In this document: positions 8,607-18,220 of the stretch, piece after piece
Layout: the number at the start of each line of letters is the position of its first letter
Position numbering within the stretch: position 1 is the stretch's first letter
Assembly (NCBI GenBank): GCA_030604735.1
Contig: JAUVVG010000012.1
Coordinates: 1 to 64,000 of the forward strand
From: Azoarcus sp.
Lineage (GTDB): Bacteria > Pseudomonadota > Gammaproteobacteria > Burkholderiales > Rhodocyclaceae
Direction: 5' to 3'
DNA: 64,000 bases
The notes under the pieces: generated by a model
Told to the model about the DNA's origin: nothing
Database searches by the model: none
The model's input: only the letters and a program-made list of their open reading frames with translations
Position numbers and translations under genes: made by a program

Positions 8607-9344
8607 ATGACGGTCCGTCTATTCGAAGAAGATGCCTATGCCCGCTTGTGCGACGCGCTCGTCGTTCGGGCCGACGAACAGGGGGTGGTGCTGGACCGAA
8701 CCGTGTTCTATCCGCTCGGGGGTGGCCAGCCCGGTGACACCGGCGAGCTGGTGCTGGACGATGGTCGGCGACTGCGGGTGGCCGATACCCGCAAGGGCGA
8801 GAGCGGGGATATTCTTCACTTGCTGGCCGAAGGCGCCGAGAGTCCGACGTCGGGCGCCCGTGTCACCGCCGCGATCGACTGGGCGCGCCGCCATGTGCTG
8901 ATGCGCTATCACACCTGTCTTCACCTGTTGTGCGCGGTGGTGGCGGCGCCGGTCAGCGGCGGCAAGATGGCCGAGGACAAGGCGCATCTCGATTTCGACA
9001 TCGACATGGCAAAGCTGGATGCGGGCGAAATCGAGCGACGCCTGAACGAGTTGATCGCACGCGACGACCCGGTTGAAGCGGGCGAGATCGACGAGGCAGC
9101 CCTGGACGCCGATCCCGGGCTGGTCAAGACCATGTCGGTGCAGCCGCCCCGAGGGCAGGGCACGGTCAGAACGATCGCGATTCCAGGCATCGATCTGCAG
9201 CCCTGCGGCGGAACGCATCTGAAGCGGACCGGCGAGATCGGTCCGGTCCGGGTGGTACGTATCCGCTCGGAAGGCAAGCGCAACAAACGGGTCACCATCA
9301 CGCTGGACGAGGCTGCCGGCGTTGGAGCGGAAGCCGGACGGTGA
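8607..9344 (+). CDS. Alanyl-tRNA editing protein, AlaX-like
   Basis: Free-standing editing domain related to the AlaRS second additional domain, predicted to hydrolyse mischarged Ser- or Gly-tRNA(Ala). It is 245 aa from the ATG at 8607 with a CGGAGA upstream. The metal-binding motifs are HTCLH (H102, H106) and CGGTH (C200, H204); the N-terminus has the FYPLGGGQPGDTG loop. The stop overlaps the DUF2007 gene by 4 bp. Confidence 0.9.
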   Translation: MTVRLFEEDAYARLCDALVVRADEQGVVLDRTVFYPLGGGQPGDTGELVLDDGRRLRVADTRKGESGDILHLLAEGAESPTSGARVTAAIDWARRHVLMRYHTCLHLLCAVVAAPVSGGKMAEDKAHLDFDIDMAKLDAGEIERRLNELIARDDPVEAGEIDEAALDADPGLVKTMSVQPPRGQGTVRTIAIPGIDLQPCGGTHLKRTGEIGPVRVVRIRSEGKRNKRVTITLDEAAGVGAEAGR

Positions 9345-9661
9345 AGTGTTTCATGCACTGCCTGAACCTGGTCGAGGCGCATCACACCGCCAACCTGCTG
9401 CGTTCGGCCGGCATCCGGGCCGAGGTGCGCAATACCTTTCTAGCCGGTGCGGTCGGCGACATCCCGTTCATGGAGGCGGGGCCGCAGATCTGGATCGACG
9501 ATCGTCAGGACGTCGAACTCGCGCGCACCATACTGGCCGAGGCCTCGCAGGTCGCGTCCGGTCCGGACTGGCTGTGCGAAGCCTGTGGCGAGACGATAGA
9601 GGCGCAGTTCGCGCAATGCTGGCATTGCGGCGCGATGAAGCCGTTCTCCCACGACGCCTGA
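9341..9661 (+). CDS. DUF2007 protein with C-terminal zinc-ribbon motif
   Basis: 106 aa, GTG start overlapping the AlaX stop. The N-terminal two thirds is a DUF2007 domain (putative signal-transducing ferredoxin-like fold; MKCFMHCLNLVEAHHTANLL). The C-terminal part has two CxxC pairs, CEAC and CWHC, at about 79-97, which should bind zinc. Function is unknown. The four-base overlap suggests coupling to the editing protein. Confidence 0.8.
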   Translation: MKCFMHCLNLVEAHHTANLLRSAGIRAEVRNTFLAGAVGDIPFMEAGPQIWIDDRQDVELARTILAEASQVASGPDWLCEACGETIEAQFAQCWHCGAMKPFSHDA

Positions 9662-9770
9662 GCACTCGTCCGGCAATCGTGGCGGGCGGTCAGGATGTGT
9701 TCAAGAAAACGTTCTGCAAGCTATTGCTTTATTTGGGAACGCCTTCCGCCGCTTGCGAGGATTGGGGTGC

Positions 9771-10547
9771 TCAGAAAGCGTTCTCGACCGCGTACTGCCC
9801 TGGCTCGGCACGGCGCGCCAGCGCGAAACCCATGGCCTTCAACTGGTTGCGAGTGTCGCGCACCATGTCGGGATTGCCGCAGATCATCACCCGGGCGTCT
9901 TCCGGGGTCAGGCGCAGTCCGGCGCGTCGTGCCAGTTCTCCGGATGCGATCAGGGCCGGGATGCGGGCGTCTAGCGCGCCAGGGTGGGGCTCCCGGGTCA
10001 CCACGGGCAGATAGATCAGCTTGCGCGCCCGCTCGCCGACCAGCGGATGCTGGTCCAGCTCGGACAGTTCGTCCCGGTAGGTCAGCTCGGCCGCCGTCCG
10101 CACACTGTGGACCAGTACCACATGAGCGTAGTCGTCCCAGATGCCCGGCTCCTGCAGAATCGACAGGAAGGGTGCGAGTCCGGTCCCGGTCGCGAGCAAC
10201 CACAAGTCCTGTCCCGGCTTGAAGCGGTCGGTGGTGAGAAAGCCGAAGGCCTGCTTGTCCACCAGAACCTCGTCGCCGACTGCGAGCCGCGACAGCATCC
10301 CGCTGAACTCGCCGCCCGGCACGGCGATGGCAAAGAACTCGAGGTGCTCGTCATAGGGGGCCGACACCATCGAGAACGCGCGCCATACAGCCTTGCCTTC
10401 GTCGCTGGTGAGGCCGAGGCGGGCGAACTGGCCGGCGACGAAGCGGAAGCCACGATGGCGGGTGAGTCTGAACGAGATCAGATTGTCGGTCCAGCGGCGC
10501 AGTGAGATCACATGCTCGCGGGTGAACTTCGGTTCCGACGTGTCCAT
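9771..10547 (-). CDS. fpr: Ferredoxin--NADP(+) reductase
   Basis: FAD-dependent reductase moving electrons between NADPH and ferredoxin or flavodoxin. It is 258 aa, the bacterial subclass. The flavin motif RAFSMVSAPY is at about 56-65 and the NADP-binding GTGLAPF at about 121-127. The C-terminus VENAF is typical of the Pseudomonas/Azotobacter Fpr group. An IscR-like site lies 24 bp upstream of the start. The downstream 109 bp to the convergent DUF2007 gene shows no clear terminator. Confidence 0.93.
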   Translation of the reverse strand: MDTSEPKFTREHVISLRRWTDNLISFRLTRHRGFRFVAGQFARLGLTSDEGKAVWRAFSMVSAPYDEHLEFFAIAVPGGEFSGMLSRLAVGDEVLVDKQAFGFLTTDRFKPGQDLWLLATGTGLAPFLSILQEPGIWDDYAHVVLVHSVRTAAELTYRDELSELDQHPLVGERARKLIYLPVVTREPHPGALDARIPALIASGELARRAGLRLTPEDARVMICGNPDMVRDTRNQLKAMGFALARRAEPGQYAVENAF

Positions 10548-10570
10548 GGCCAGCTCCGTAATCGAGTCTT

Positions 10571-10595
10571 TATGTCGACTAAAATACTCGGGTAT
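10571..10595 (-). promoter_or_regulatory. IscR type 1-like binding site upstream of fpr
   Basis: On the + strand the 25 bp read TATGTCGACTAAAA then TACTCGGGTAT. Against the IscR type 1 consensus (ATASYYGACTRWWW, YAGTCRRSTAT) I count 21 of 25 matches; the right half matches 10 of 11. Holo-IscR binds such sites and usually represses. It lies just before the fpr start, and Fpr-type reductases are known IscR targets in pseudomonads. Binding itself is inference. Confidence 0.65.
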
Positions 10596-10642
10596 TGGCG
10601 CGGCTTCAACCCCGACAGGATCAGGGTCTGCGTCAGGTCCTG

Positions 10643-11437
10643 TCAGTCTTGCGCAGGCGGGGCGCTGCGGCCGGGCGCCGGAACGCCTTCGCCGAACATC
10701 CGCGTCACCAGATCCACCGGGACCGGAAAGACCAGTGTAGACGTCTTGTCGCCGGCGACCTGGGTCAGGGTTTGCAGGTAGCGCAGCTGCATTGCGGCAG
10801 GCTGCCGCGACAACATCTCGGCGGCTTCCATCAGGGTCTCGGCCGCCTGCTTCTCACCTTCGGCGTGGATTACCTTGGCGCGCCGCTCGCGCTCCGCTTC
10901 GGCCTGGCGGGCGATTGCCCGGATCATGGTTTCGTTCAGGTCGATGTGCTTGATCTCGACATTGGTGACCTTGATGCCCCAGGCGTCGGTCTGGGCGTCG
11001 AGAATCTGCTGTACGTCGAGGTTGAGTTTCTCCCGTTCGGACAGCATCTCGTCCAGTTCATGCTTGCCGAGCACCGCCCGCAGCGTGGTCTGAGCCAGCT
11101 GGCTGGTCGCGTCGAAGTAATTCTCTACCTGGATGATCGCGCGCTCCGGGTCGACCACGCGGAAGTAGAGCACCGCATTGACCTTGACCGACACGTTGTC
11201 GCGCGAGATCACGTCCTGGCTGGGCACGTCCATGGTGACCACGCGCAAGTCCACCTTGACCATCTGCTGCAAGCCCGGAATGACCAGGATCAGGCCGGGT
11301 CCCTTGACCTTCCAGAAGCGGCCGAGCATGAAGATCACGCCCCGCTCGTACTCGCGCAGGATCCGGATCGCGCTGATCACCAGCGCGACCAACAGGATCA
11401 GGGCGGTACCCAGTCCGAGATTGAAATCGAAGATCAT
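10643..11437 (-). CDS. Slipin / stomatin-like SPFH membrane protein
   Basis: 264 aa, with an N-terminal membrane helix (about 8-27) followed by an SPFH/band 7 domain ([38 protein letters not shown]) and a helical C-terminal region ([20 protein letters not shown]). Such proteins form oligomeric scaffolds at the inner membrane and pair with NfeD-type proteases. The ATG overlaps the nfeD stop (ATGA), the standard nfeD-slipin operon. Confidence 0.92.
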   Translation of the reverse strand: MIFDFNLGLGTALILLVALVISAIRILREYERGVIFMLGRFWKVKGPGLILVIPGLQQMVKVDLRVVTMDVPSQDVISRDNVSVKVNAVLYFRVVDPERAIIQVENYFDATSQLAQTTLRAVLGKHELDEMLSEREKLNLDVQQILDAQTDAWGIKVTNVEIKHIDLNETMIRAIARQAEAERERRAKVIHAEGEKQAAETLMEAAEMLSRQPAAMQLRYLQTLTQVAGDKTSTLVFPVPVDLVTRMFGEGVPAPGRSAPPAQD

Positions 11438-12960
11438 GTCGCACTCCCTGTCGCAATCGACTCGTCCGCACTCAGCGGTTCCACCTTCAGCACCAGCCCG
11501 TTCATGCCGACGACGCGGACCCGCTCGCCTGCGGCGAGCGGGGCGTGCGCTTCGACATGCCATTGCTCGCCGTGGATATGAGCGTAACATCCGCTGGCAT
11601 CGGCGGAGGTGACGGTTCCGGTCGCGCCGATCATCTCCTCCCGGCCGCTGACGATGCGGCGCTTCCTCGCCCGGACCGCGAAGCCGCCGATCGCGAACAG
11701 CAGCGCCGCGCTGAAGATCGCGAGTCCGATCAGGAAGGAGAGCGGGATGTCGAAGCCCGGTGCCTCGCCGTCGAACAGGAACAGGCCGCCGACCACGAAT
11801 GCGATCACGCCGCCGATGCCGAGCACGCCGAAGCTGGGCAGAAAGGCTTCGGCCAGCATCAGGATCGCCCCGATCGCGATCAGCGCGACGCCGGCCCAAT
11901 TGACCGGCAGCAGCTGGAAGGCGTACATCGCGATCAGGATGCAGATCAGTCCGGCGACGCCGGGTACGCCGAAGCCGGGGCTGGTGAACTCGAAAAACAG
12001 GCCGTAGATCCCGATCATCATCATGACCAGTGCGATCTGCGGGTTGGAGATGACCGCCAAAAACTGGTTGCGCCAATTGGGCTCCAGCCGCTCGACCGCC
12101 ACGCCTGCGGTAGCGAGGGCCACGATGTGGCCGGAGTCGAGCTTGACCTCCCGTCCGTCGAGCTCGGCCAGCAAGGTGTCCAGATTGAGCGCGACCAGGT
12201 CGATCACTCCGGCTTCGAGCGCCTCGCTGGCCGACAGGCTGGCCGCCTCCCGTACCGCCCGTTCGGCGAAGTCGGCGTCGCGGCCACGTAGTTGGGCGAG
12301 GCTGCGGATATAGGCCGCGGCGTCATTGGTCGCCTTGTCCATCAGGGTATTGCCGCTGGGCGTACCGCTGCCGCGCTGGCGCGGGCTCGATCCGGCTGCG
12401 GTGGAGTCGCGCGACCGATCGCTGGCAGCCGCTCCGGGTGTCTCCGCCGATCCGCTCGTACCGTCTTCCGTCGACTCCAGTGCGCGACGATCGCCTTCGC
12501 CTTCGCGGTCCCCGCTTCGTGCCGGAGACGTTCCGGTGCCGGGCGGGCCGCCTATCGCGACCGGCGACGCCGCACCGAGGTTGGTCGCCGGGGCCATCGC
12601 CGCGACATGGCTGGCGTAGAGCAGAAAGGTGCCGGCACTCGCCGCCCGTGCGCCCTCCGGGCTGACATAGGTCACGACCGGAATCGGCGAAGCCAGAATC
12701 TCCTTGATCATCAGCCGCATCGAGGTGTCCAGCCCGCCGGGGGTGTCGAGTTCGACCACCAGCAGGCCGGCGTTGCCGGCGATCGCGGTCTTCAGGCCTC
12801 GGGAGAAGAAGTCGGCCGATGCCGGTCCGATCGCACCGTCGATGCGAAGTACGACTATGCTCCGGTCGCCGGCTCCATTGTTCGCGAGCGAGACACCGAG
12901 CAATGAGATTCCGCCAATCAGCAGGCACAGCAACAACAGGCGTCGAATCAATCCAGGCAT
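11434..12960 (-). CDS. NfeD-family membrane-bound serine protease (ClpP class)
   Basis: 508 aa from the ATG at 12960: signal peptide (about 5-26), a ClpP-like protease domain, then four membrane helices and a C-terminal OB-fold NfeD domain. The catalytic pair is visible: S108 in ASAGT and K209 in MDKATND, matching the Ser-Lys dyad of archaeal 1510-N. Between them lies a hydrophilic Ser/Gly/Glu/Arg-rich insert at about 139-203. The partner slipin gene is translationally coupled. A longer in-frame start would add 48 non-hydrophobic residues before the signal peptide and is less likely. Confidence 0.9.
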   Translation of the reverse strand: MPGLIRRLLLLCLLIGGISLLGVSLANNGAGDRSIVVLRIDGAIGPASADFFSRGLKTAIAGNAGLLVVELDTPGGLDTSMRLMIKEILASPIPVVTYVSPEGARAASAGTFLLYASHVAAMAPATNLGAASPVAIGGPPGTGTSPARSGDREGEGDRRALESTEDGTSGSAETPGAAASDRSRDSTAAGSSPRQRGSGTPSGNTLMDKATNDAAAYIRSLAQLRGRDADFAERAVREAASLSASEALEAGVIDLVALNLDTLLAELDGREVKLDSGHIVALATAGVAVERLEPNWRNQFLAVISNPQIALVMMMIGIYGLFFEFTSPGFGVPGVAGLICILIAMYAFQLLPVNWAGVALIAIGAILMLAEAFLPSFGVLGIGGVIAFVVGGLFLFDGEAPGFDIPLSFLIGLAIFSAALLFAIGGFAVRARKRRIVSGREEMIGATGTVTSADASGCYAHIHGEQWHVEAHAPLAAGERVRVVGMNGLVLKVEPLSADESIATGSAT

Positions 12961-13182
12961 GGTGTTGTCCTCGTCGGCGACAGCACGGATCGAGTGCGGC
13001 ATTACAAGCGTCGACCCGTCCCGCGTTATGAGTGTAACCGTGAGCGCATGTTCCCGCATCCCGCGAGAAGCCCGTCGGCCCGCGATCCGTATCGCCCGGT
13101 TCAAGGCCGGTTGCCATTCGCGGGTTGTGTGCAGGAGCGCGCCTTGCTAATGTCGTGGCCTGACCATTCTCCGGTGACCTGC

Positions 13183-15309
13183 ATGAAAGCGCTGATTCGT
13201 CTGTTGGGACTGATCGTCGGCGGCGGCGTAGTCGTGACGGTCATCGTCGCGGCCTACCTGTTTCTGGTGTTCGATCCCAACGACTATCGCAGCCACCTTG
13301 CCGATCAGGTTCGCAAGGAGACCGGTCGGGAACTGGTCATTGCAGGTGACATCGGCTTGTCGCTGTTCCCCTGGCTAGGGGTGGAGCTGGGGCGGGTCAG
13401 CCTCGGCGATGCGCCCGGTTTTGGCGACGAAGCCTTCGCGGAGGTCGAGCGGGCAGAGGTGCGCGCGCTTCTGGTGCCCTTGTTGCGTGGAGAGATCGAG
13501 GTTGACCGGATTGTGTTGCATGGGCTGGCGCTGCGCCTGATCCGGAATGAAGCGGGAGTCGGCAACTGGGAGACCCTGGTCGGTGGTGACGATCCCGGCA
13601 CTGGCTCATCGGTCGGGTCGGATCGGTCGAGCACGACCCCCGCCGAGGTCCTGGGCAGCGTCGCCGCATTTGCAGTCAGCGGGGTCGAGATCGAGTCGGC
13701 GCAGGTGTTGTGGGAAGACCGGCAAGCCGACGTACGCCATGCGTTTTCCAACCTTGCCCTCAAGACCGGTGAGATTCGTTCCGCCATCCCCTTCCCCCTC
13801 GAGATAGGGCTCGATTTCTCTTCGACCGAACCGACACTGAGTGGCCGGGTGGATCTGTCCGGGCAGGTCGAAATTCAGCCGGAGCGGGCGACTGCGAGCG
13901 TGCAGGGCTTTACGCTGCGTTTCGCCGGGCGTGGCGATACCCTGCCTGGTGGCAGCCTCGAACTTACGCTGGCGGCCGGTCTTGCGATCGACCTGAATGC
14001 CGGCACGCTGCGGGTCTCGGATCTGGTAGTGAACACCCTGGGGATGCAGGTCGGTGGCGAATTGCATGGTCGCGGACTGCCGGAACAGCCCGTGTTGACC
14101 GGACAGTTCGAAGTGGCCGAATTCGATCCGCGCCAGGTCCTGCAGCGGCTAGGGCAGTCCGCGCCGACCATGGCAGATGGCACGGCCTTGACACGCGCCA
14201 GCCTGCGTGCCGAAATCGACGGGAGCGCCGAGTCGCTGGCGTTGAGGAATCTGGAGATCCGCCTGGACGACTCGACGGTGCGTGGCGAGGCGGCGATTGT
14301 CGATTTCACGACCCAGTCGCTGAGGTTCGATCTGGCGCTGGACCGAATCGATGTCGACCGCTATCTGCCCCCGACCGCCGGGAGCGGCGCCACGCCCGCG
14401 GTCGCGACTCCGGGCGCGGCTGCGGCGGTGGCCGGAGAGCCCACCGGTCTGCGTGCGCTGACGCTGGATGGGCGTGTCCGGATCGGGCAAGCAGTCGTCA
14501 GCGGGCTCACTGCCAGCGATATCGAGGTCAATGCGAAAGCCGCCGCCGGGGTGCTCCGACTCACCCCGCTCGCGGCGAGGCTTTACCAGGGGCGCTATGC
14601 CGGCGATGTCGTGCTGGATGCGACCGGACCGCGGATGCGGATCTCGCTGAACGAGAGCTTGAACGGAGTACAGATCGGCCCCTTGCTTCGCGATCTGACT
14701 GGTCAGCCGGAGCGCTTGACCGGTCAGGCGGATCTGCGCGCCCGCTTGCAGGCGATCGGCAACGATACCAGTGCAATCACGCGCAGCCTCGGTGGTGACG
14801 CCGAGTTTCGTTTTGCCGATGGCGCGGTCAAGGGTGTGAATGTCGCGCAGTTCATGCGCGAGGCGGCGGCGCGCCTGCGCGGTCAACCTGCGCCTGATGC
14901 GTCCGGACCCAACCAGACCGACTTTACCGAACTGTCCGGGACGATACAGTTCGCCAACGGGATCGCGACAAACAACGACTTGTCGCTGCGCTCCCCGCTG
15001 CTCAGGATCGCCGGGCAGGGAACAGCCGACCTCGGCGCCGAACAAATCGACTACCGCATCCAGGCGAGTCTGGTCGGGACGCTGGAGGGGCAGGGCGGGG
15101 CCGAACTGTCGAACCTGCGTGGGGTCACTGTGCCGGTGCGTGTGGCTGGCAGTTTCTCTCAGCCGCGCTATGCGCTCGATGTCGAACGCCTGCTGACCGA
15201 TAATGTCCGCCAGCAGGCTCGCGACCGGATCGAACAGCAGCTTCAGGAGCGGGTGCCCGAGAATCTGCAAGACAACCTGCGCCGCGGCCTGCGGGGACTG
15301 CTTCGGTAA
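13183..15309 (+). CDS. AsmA-family protein
   Basis: 708 aa, from the ATG at 13183 (MKALIRLLGLIVGGG). It has one N-terminal membrane helix (about 4-26) followed by a long beta-rich periplasmic region with AsmA N- and C-terminal domains (DIGLSLFPWLGVELGRVSL; ISLNESLNGVQIGPLLRDLTG). AsmA-like proteins are members of the bridge-like lipid-transfer class and help move phospholipids to the outer membrane or regulate its assembly. It stands alone and its substrate is not evident. Confidence 0.88.
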   Translation: MKALIRLLGLIVGGGVVVTVIVAAYLFLVFDPNDYRSHLADQVRKETGRELVIAGDIGLSLFPWLGVELGRVSLGDAPGFGDEAFAEVERAEVRALLVPLLRGEIEVDRIVLHGLALRLIRNEAGVGNWETLVGGDDPGTGSSVGSDRSSTTPAEVLGSVAAFAVSGVEIESAQVLWEDRQADVRHAFSNLALKTGEIRSAIPFPLEIGLDFSSTEPTLSGRVDLSGQVEIQPERATASVQGFTLRFAGRGDTLPGGSLELTLAAGLAIDLNAGTLRVSDLVVNTLGMQVGGELHGRGLPEQPVLTGQFEVAEFDPRQVLQRLGQSAPTMADGTALTRASLRAEIDGSAESLALRNLEIRLDDSTVRGEAAIVDFTTQSLRFDLALDRIDVDRYLPPTAGSGATPAVATPGAAAAVAGEPTGLRALTLDGRVRIGQAVVSGLTASDIEVNAKAAAGVLRLTPLAARLYQGRYAGDVVLDATGPRMRISLNESLNGVQIGPLLRDLTGQPERLTGQADLRARLQAIGNDTSAITRSLGGDAEFRFADGAVKGVNVAQFMREAAARLRGQPAPDASGPNQTDFTELSGTIQFANGIATNNDLSLRSPLLRIAGQGTADLGAEQIDYRIQASLVGTLEGQGGAELSNLRGVTVPVRVAGSFSQPRYALDVERLLTDNVRQQARDRIEQQLQERVPENLQDNLRRGLRGLLR

Positions 15310-15350
15310 CGCGTAACGGCAACCCGGCACGCGGGTCGCCTTCTGGCCGG

Positions 15351-15372
15351 CGGCCCGGGAGAACCCGGGCCG
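15351..15372. terminator. Hairpin between convergent AsmA and nitronate monooxygenase genes
   Basis: A perfect 9-bp stem CGGCCCGGG / CCCGGGCCG with an AGAA loop lies 41 bp after the AsmA stop and 32 bp from the end of the convergent gene. There is no T-run on either strand. A shared stem acting in both directions is plausible. Confidence 0.5.
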
Positions 15373-15403
15373 TCAGGCGGACAAAGTGACGATCGGTCGG
15401 CTG

Positions 15404-16663
15404 TCAGGCGGTTTCAGCGCGTTCAGGCAGGGCGACCTTGCCGTCCTTGCTGAACTGGTAGTCCTTGAACACGTGCTCGGCGGTCAGCAACTGGTAGTCG
15501 CCGTTGTCGAGCTTGTGGCTGGTGTCCTTGAGCCGGTAGGTGTAATGGCCGCAGGTCCAGCAGTCGAAGTTGCGCATGTGGGTGCATAGACAGGTCTTGT
15601 CCATCACCTTGAGCCGCTTGGCGTCAGGATGCGCTTCCAGTTCGCGGTTGTAGGCGTTGATGTAGGCGCAGTTGCCGTTGGCATCGAGCAGATAGCCGTA
15701 GGCTTCGCAGTTCGGCCGGATACCGGCGCCGATCGCAGGGCTGGTGGTGAGCATCCGCATCGGATAGCCGGTTGGCGAGATGGTGTTGACCTCGATCTGG
15801 TCTTCGCTGGCCTTGAAGTAATGCTGCTGCACTTCAGGGGGCAGGCCGCATTCCTCGGCCACCGTGAATCGGGTCGCGACCTGAACCGCAGCGGCTCCGT
15901 TCTCCATGAAGTTGACAGCGTCGGTTCCGGTGAAAACACCCCCTGCTGCGATCAGCGGAATGTCCATTTCCTGCGCCTGCAACCAGTCGCGAATTTCGGC
16001 CACGATGGTGGCGAGGTCATACTGTGCCCAGTCCATGCCGAAACCGAGGTGCCCGCCCGCAAGTGGGCCCTCGACCACGACGTAATCGGGTAGCCGGTTG
16101 GTGCGGGCCGATTTCTTGATGAAAAGCTGTAGTGCTCGCAGCGAGGACACGATGATGCCGAGCTTGGCGTCGCGAAAGCGCGGGTGGTCCTCGATCAGCG
16201 CGAACGAGCCCAGGTGCAGGCCTGCCGCGAGGGTGATGCCGTCGATACCGGCATCCAGCGCGGAGCGCAGGCGGACACGGAGCGTGTCCTTGGGGCCGTT
16301 CATCGTCAGCTTCTCCATGCAGTTGATGAAGATCAGCCCGTCGCCCTGCTTGCGCTCCATGGTACGGCGCACATGGGTTTCGGTGGCCTCGGCGAGCAGG
16401 GCGAGGTCGAACTGCACCTCCGACTTGTCGGTGTTGGCGACGTTGTACTTGTAGAACTTGAGCTTGTCGCGCACATACTTGGTGTCGTAGCGCCGGTCGC
16501 TGATGGTCGGAACCATCGCGTCGGAGATATGGCCGATGCCGCCCAGTCGGGCGGCGACCAGGGACAGGTCCGCGGTCGAGATATCGACACCCATGCCGCC
16601 GATGATGATCGGCACGTACTCGCGGTTTCCGAATGTCAGACGGAAGTCATCAACACATTTCAT
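15404..16663 (-). CDS. Nitronate monooxygenase / 2-nitropropane dioxygenase-like flavoprotein
   Basis: FMN-dependent TIM-barrel protein of the nitronate monooxygenase superfamily, 419 aa from the ATG at 16663; an ATG at 16732 is an alternative because no strong ribosome-binding site decides it. Visible are IIIGGMGVDIS near the start, VVVEGPLAGGHLGFG and IPLIAAGGVFTGTDA (phosphate-binding loop). The C-terminal 100 residues carry several cysteines (CEAYGYLLDANGNC, CLCTHMRNFDCWTCGHY), suggesting a metal or Fe-S site that short nitronate monooxygenases lack. The true substrate is uncertain. Confidence 0.8.
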   Translation of the reverse strand: MKCVDDFRLTFGNREYVPIIIGGMGVDISTADLSLVAARLGGIGHISDAMVPTISDRRYDTKYVRDKLKFYKYNVANTDKSEVQFDLALLAEATETHVRRTMERKQGDGLIFINCMEKLTMNGPKDTLRVRLRSALDAGIDGITLAAGLHLGSFALIEDHPRFRDAKLGIIVSSLRALQLFIKKSARTNRLPDYVVVEGPLAGGHLGFGMDWAQYDLATIVAEIRDWLQAQEMDIPLIAAGGVFTGTDAVNFMENGAAAVQVATRFTVAEECGLPPEVQQHYFKASEDQIEVNTISPTGYPMRMLTTSPAIGAGIRPNCEAYGYLLDANGNCAYINAYNRELEAHPDAKRLKVMDKTCLCTHMRNFDCWTCGHYTYRLKDTSHKLDNGDYQLLTAEHVFKDYQFSKDGKVALPERAETA

Positions 16664-16849
16664 AGAGATCTTGTTGTCCAGTTGGCTGCGCTGTCTCGTC
16701 GCAGCGTTCGGCCGAAAGGCCTCGGCAGGCATGGCCGGCGCACACTCGACCAAGTCTCGAAATTCAACCATAGCCGCGGCGTAAATAAAACCGCGAGGCG
16801 ATCGAGGGAATGCGAGTGATCCGGCCTGGAGAAAACATCCCTTTTAACA

Positions 16850-16879
16850 TGAAAACAAAAGGGGAGCATCATGCTCCCC
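16850..16879 (-). terminator. Rho-independent terminator of the cys operon
   Basis: An 8-bp stem (GGGGAGCA / TGCTCCCC, loop TCA on the + strand) at 16861-16879 is followed on the minus strand by TTTTGTTTTC. It sits 29 bp after the cysN stop and before the next gene on that strand. Confidence 0.85.
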
Positions 16880-16907
16880 GGGCGAGATCTGACTTTGTTG
16901 ATCCAGG

Positions 16908-18188
16908 TCAGCGAATCATGCCGGCGCCGACCGTGTTGTTGGTGCTCTCGTCGATCAGGATGAAGGCGCCGGTGGCGCGGTTGTCCAGATAGGGGTCGGA
17001 GAAGATCGGCTGGGCCAGTTTGAGCTCGAGTTCCGCGATGTCGTTCATCGCCAGGGATTCGGCCGGGGCGTGCTCCAGGCTGTTGAGATCGAGCCGGAAG
17101 TCTATCTTCGCCACCTTGGCCTTGACCTCGCGGCAAGTATGGCGGAGCAGGTAGGTGCGTGCCGGTGACAGCGCCTGCTCGGACAGCCAGCACACGGTCG
17201 CGCGCAGCGACTTGGTGACCTCGGGTTGCTCATCGCGCTTGACGATCATGTCGCCGCGCGAGATGTCGATCTCGTCTTCGAGCAGCAGCGTCACCGATTG
17301 CTCATGGATGGCGCGTTCGCAGGCAAGGCCACCGATTTCGATCCGACGCACCGTGCTGCTGCGCCCGGACGGCAGCACGGTCACCGCGTCGCCGACCCGG
17401 ATCTCGCCGGATTCGACCCGACCCATGAAGCCGCGATAGTCGTGCAGCGCCGGATTGGCCGAATCGCGCGGGCGGCAGACGTACTGAACCGGGAAGCGGA
17501 AGTCCTCGGCCTGTTCGGTGTGGGCCGCCGGCGTGGTTTCGAGGACTTCGAGCAGGGTCGGACCGGTATACCAGCCGAGCTTGTCGCCGCGATCGACGAT
17601 CATGTCGCCGTTGAGCGCGGACATCGGGATGAATCGCACATCCGGGATGCCGAGCTTGCGGGCGAAGGCGCTGTACTCTGCGCGGATGCGTTCGAAGGTG
17701 GTCTGGTCGTGGTCGACCAGGTCCATCTTGTTGACCGCCACCACCAGGTGGGGGATGCCGACCAGGTGAGCCAGATACGAGTGGCGCCGGGTCTGGGTCT
17801 GCACGCCGCGTCGCGCGTCCACCAGGATGATCGCCAGGTTCGCGGTCGAGGCGGCGGTGACCATGTTGCGGGTGTATTGCTCGTGGCCCGGGGCGTCCGC
17901 GATGATGTACTTGCGCGAACCGGTCGAAAAGTAACGATAGGCGACATCGATGGTGATGCCCTGTTCGCGCTCGGCCTGCAGGCCGTCGGTGAGCAGCGAC
18001 AAATCCACTGCGCCGAGGCCGCGTTTCTTCGAAGTCGATTCGATCGCGCTCAGCGTATCGGCCAGGATGGTCTTGCTGTCGAACAACAGGCGTCCGATCA
18101 GGGTGCTCTTGCCGTCGTCCACGCTGCCGCAGGTCAGGAAGCGCAGCAGACCGTTGTCTATGCCGGGGAGTTTTTCGGGTGCTGACAT
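16908..18188 (-). CDS. cysN: CysN, sulfate adenylyltransferase large (GTPase) subunit
   Basis: GTP-hydrolysing subunit of ATP sulfurylase, which with CysD makes adenosine 5'-phosphosulfate (APS). It is 426 aa. G motifs are GSVDDGKST (21-29), DAPGHEQYTRNM and NKMDLVD. AGGA lies nine bases before the ATG at 18188 and only three before the ATG at 18194, so the former is preferred. There is no fused CysC kinase domain, consistent with CysH using APS. It is separated from cysD by a 345-bp REP-like cluster and ends in a strong terminator. Confidence 0.95.
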   Translation of the reverse strand: MSAPEKLPGIDNGLLRFLTCGSVDDGKSTLIGRLLFDSKTILADTLSAIESTSKKRGLGAVDLSLLTDGLQAEREQGITIDVAYRYFSTGSRKYIIADAPGHEQYTRNMVTAASTANLAIILVDARRGVQTQTRRHSYLAHLVGIPHLVVAVNKMDLVDHDQTTFERIRAEYSAFARKLGIPDVRFIPMSALNGDMIVDRGDKLGWYTGPTLLEVLETTPAAHTEQAEDFRFPVQYVCRPRDSANPALHDYRGFMGRVESGEIRVGDAVTVLPSGRSSTVRRIEIGGLACERAIHEQSVTLLLEDEIDISRGDMIVKRDEQPEVTKSLRATVCWLSEQALSPARTYLLRHTCREVKAKVAKIDFRLDLNSLEHAPAESLAMNDIAELELKLAQPIFSDPYLDNRATGAFILIDESTNNTVGAGMIR

Positions 18189-18220
18189 GTTCATGATTCC
18201 TGTGTTACGTCTGGGGCAGA

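Noticed and set aside
16894-16907. FNR-like TTGAT-CCAG-GTCAG
   Set aside because: One mismatch, and it lies at the cysN 3' end with no promoter or gene start in range.
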